A stretch of 64,000 nucleotides of DNA, taken from the NCBI GenBank assembly GCA_012970285.1, contig JIBW01000003.1, positions 434,001 to 498,000 on the forward strand. The letters are read 5' to 3'. Shown here one piece after another: positions 62,639 to 64,000 of this stretch (positions are counted from its first letter, which is position 1; each line of letters starts with the position of its first letter). A program made the position numbers and the translations under genes. Source of the stretch: Bacillaceae bacterium JMAK1. Lineage in GTDB: Bacteria > Bacillota > Bacilli > Bacillales > Marinococcaceae. Below the pieces are notes generated by a model that searched no databases, had not been told where the DNA came from, and worked only from the letters and a program-made list of their open reading frames with translations.

Positions 62639-62749
62639 CATATAGACCTCCAGATGTTAAAGGGTTCAGGTGAATCGCCTGTTATTCTCAGGTAGTTTAA
62701 TTTTGTAAGGATAAACATAGACCTTTTGAAAAGGGTAAGTGGATAAGCA

Positions 62750-62944
62750 TTACCTATAACCTCTTACACGTTTCACGATTAAGATCGCGATAGTCAAAGT
62801 TACTATGCCTATAAAGGCTCTTACAAGAGTAGTACCCCAGTCTAATTCGGTTTGATTGCCGTTAGATGAGAATAAATATAAGGCTATTAATGCTATAAAG
62901 AGAAGTATATTGATTGCAAGGAAAATTTTTTGATCTACACTCAT
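62750..62944 (-). CDS. Small two-helix membrane protein (64 aa)
   Basis: AAGGAG is well placed before the ATG. Two hydrophobic segments (IFLAINILLFIALIALYLF, FIGIVTLTIAILIV), basic end VKRVRGYR. Unknown. Confidence 0.62.
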   Translation of the reverse strand: MSVDQKIFLAINILLFIALIALYLFSSNGNQTELDWGTTLVRAFIGIVTLTIAILIVKRVRGYR

Positions 62945-63113
62945 GAGTAAAACTCCTTGAATAATGATCTAATTAATTGTTAGTCATAACCTAGAAACCT
63001 TGAATATTACCTCATTAATGCGCTTCCACATACAACTTCAAATACTGCTAGTTCGTTTTCTGTAGCAGCGTTCATAATAAAGGAAGAACTTCATGATTCA
63101 CACAAAATCTACC

Positions 63114-63365
63114 TCAATAAACAAAAATTTCTAAAATCCCAAGCAATAAATATACAACAAAGAATGCTCCATAAAGTATGGATAGTTTCTTATTCCCTTT
63201 TCTTATTTCTACAATCGTTAATCCGCTAAAAAAGAATAGAAACCCTACAAGATAATAATGACCCACACTGTTTGTAAACACTAATGAAAGAAAGGATGCA
63301 ACACATAAAACGAAAAACGTGGTGTAGCTTACGTTCGTAATGATCTTATTTACATCTTTTTGCAC
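63114..63365 (-). CDS. Small membrane protein (83 aa)
   Basis: AAAGGGGG precedes GTG 63365, preferred over the longer frame. Three hydrophobic segments (FFVLCVASFLSLVF, YYLVGFLFFFSGLTIV, LYGAFFVVYLLLGILEIF). Unknown. Confidence 0.6.
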   Translation of the reverse strand: MQKDVNKIITNVSYTTFFVLCVASFLSLVFTNSVGHYYLVGFLFFFSGLTIVEIRKGNKKLSILYGAFFVVYLLLGILEIFVY

Positions 63366-63659
63366 GTGTTTCCCCCTTTGCGTAACCATTCGAAAGGTTC
63401 ATAATAAGCGACAAACGAATACTGTTCAAGCAATAACCTTTCACGTTCGCGAGGCTCTACTATGCGATCTTCGAATAAAGAAATAAAAACGTTTTACCTA
63501 ACATCCATTTTCTGTTAAAAATAGACTATGCATTAAGAGAACAGCACAGGAATTATGTGAAGTTTGCGAAAGTGGTCGTTTATTTTTAAAGTTGAAAGTC
63601 GGGTTATACTACGTTTGATGAGCAATTGAATGAGTGAAGAAATGAGGGGTACGGTTTCG

Positions 63660-64000
63660 GTGATTACATTTAATCAAGTGGACAAGTCGTTTACAGAAGA
63701 CAGAAAAGCAGTAAAGGGATTATCGTTTACGATCGAACGTGGTGAATTCTTCGTGTTAATTGGACCTAGCGGATGTGGCAAAACGACGACGCTTAAGATG
63801 ATTAACCGATTAGTTGATGCGTCAAGCGGTACGATTACGATCAATGGTTCAAATCATACAGACGTCAACATGCATGAATTGCGATGGAACATCGGTTACG
63901 TCTTGCAACAAATTGCGCTATTCCCTCATCTAACTGTTGCAGAGAATATTGCGGTCGTACCTGAGATGAAAAAGTGGAAACAAGACGATATACAAAAACG
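63660..64000 (+). CDS. opuCA: Osmoprotectant (glycine betaine/choline/carnitine) ABC transporter ATPase, 5' part
   Basis: The first 113 codons of an ABC ATPase, cut by the window end. Walker A is GPSGCGKTT and the Q-loop LQQIALFPHLTVAENIAVVP follows. The LRWNIGYVLQQ wording matches OpuCA/OpuBA of bacilli; OpuBA cannot be excluded. GTG start about ten bases after GAGGGG. The rest of the operon (permeases and binding protein) should lie to the right. Uptake of compatible solutes fits a salt-stressed lifestyle. Confidence 0.85.
   Translation, partial: MITFNQVDKSFTEDRKAVKGLSFTIERGEFFVLIGPSGCGKTTTLKMINRLVDASSGTITINGSNHTDVNMHELRWNIGYVLQQIALFPHLTVAENIAVVPEMKKWKQDDIQK

Noticed and set aside
44582-63600. 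Attachment-site duplication of the ssrA 3' end
   Set aside because: I looked for a second copy of the TCCCGCCGTCTCCACCA end to the right and did not find one, and no integrase gene is present.
1-64000. CRISPR arrays, rRNA, tRNA genes and intact insertion sequences
   Set aside because: No regularly spaced repeats, no rRNA or tRNA signatures other than tmRNA, and no transposase frame were seen.

Overview
The window reads as a chromosomal segment of a Bacillaceae bacterium (Firmicutes). Support comes from strong AGGAGG ribosome-binding sites with ATG, GTG and TTG starts, consensus SigA promoters, CcpA cre sites, T-run hairpin terminators, a B. subtilis-like ywnA/ywnB divergent pair, an AsnO-type asparagine synthetase, a cytochrome c-551 lipoprotein and an OpuC/OpuB-type osmoprotectant ATPase. 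The very acidic exported proteins and the osmoprotectant transporter suggest a salt- or alkali-adapted species; this is inference.

Region 1 (1-12.6 kb) is metabolic. It starts with the end of an FAD-dependent amine/amino-acid oxidase, a TRAP-type permease and an Asp/Glu racemase, converging on an amidohydrolase. Then come asnO, a small cluster of DnaA-box-like sites, rbsK and a divergent collagen-like Gly-Pro-Pro protein. A sigma-54 activator with a cysteine-rich N-terminus is followed by a textbook -24/-12 promoter driving a DUF917 gene and a hydantoinase/oxoprolinase-family gene.

Region 2 (12.6-24.2 kb) is a set of mostly single-gene units: two very small genes, cytochrome c-551, a nucleoside hydrolase, alkaline phosphatase, a FusB-family protein, an APC permease, a CDF transporter whose promoter carries two copies of a 17-bp palindrome, a DUF3817 protein, ywnA/ywnB and a long UbiD-family decarboxylase.

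Region 3 (24.2-44.1 kb) is one large carboxylate-catabolism cluster. A TRAP transporter (substrate-binding lipoprotein, small and large permease) is followed by two parallel sets of acyl-CoA enzymes: two acyl-CoA dehydrogenases, two thiolases, two CaiB/BaiF proteins with alpha-methylacyl-CoA racemase signatures, two acyl-CoA ligases, an enoyl-CoA hydratase and an isomerase-like paralogue, two short-chain dehydrogenases and an acetyl-CoA hydrolase/transferase-family protein lacking the usual catalytic Glu. TetR and IclR regulators lie inside. Three perfect cre sites and one near-cre site imply carbon catabolite control. The paired racemases suggest a 2-methyl-branched acid as substrate; the actual compound is not known.

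Region 4 (44.2-63.4 kb) starts with ssrA (tmRNA) and then becomes visibly more AT-rich. It holds many short lipoproteins and small membrane proteins, several degenerate or truncated genes (ResA without its C-terminus, an ORF with no start codon), a secreted-precursor plus lipoprotein pair, a GNAT acetyltransferase, a BAAT-type thioesterase and an M29 peptidase that seems to have lost its HxD metal motif. It looks like an accessory block next to ssrA, but no attachment-site repeat or integrase is visible. The window ends inside an osmoprotectant ABC-transporter ATPase gene.
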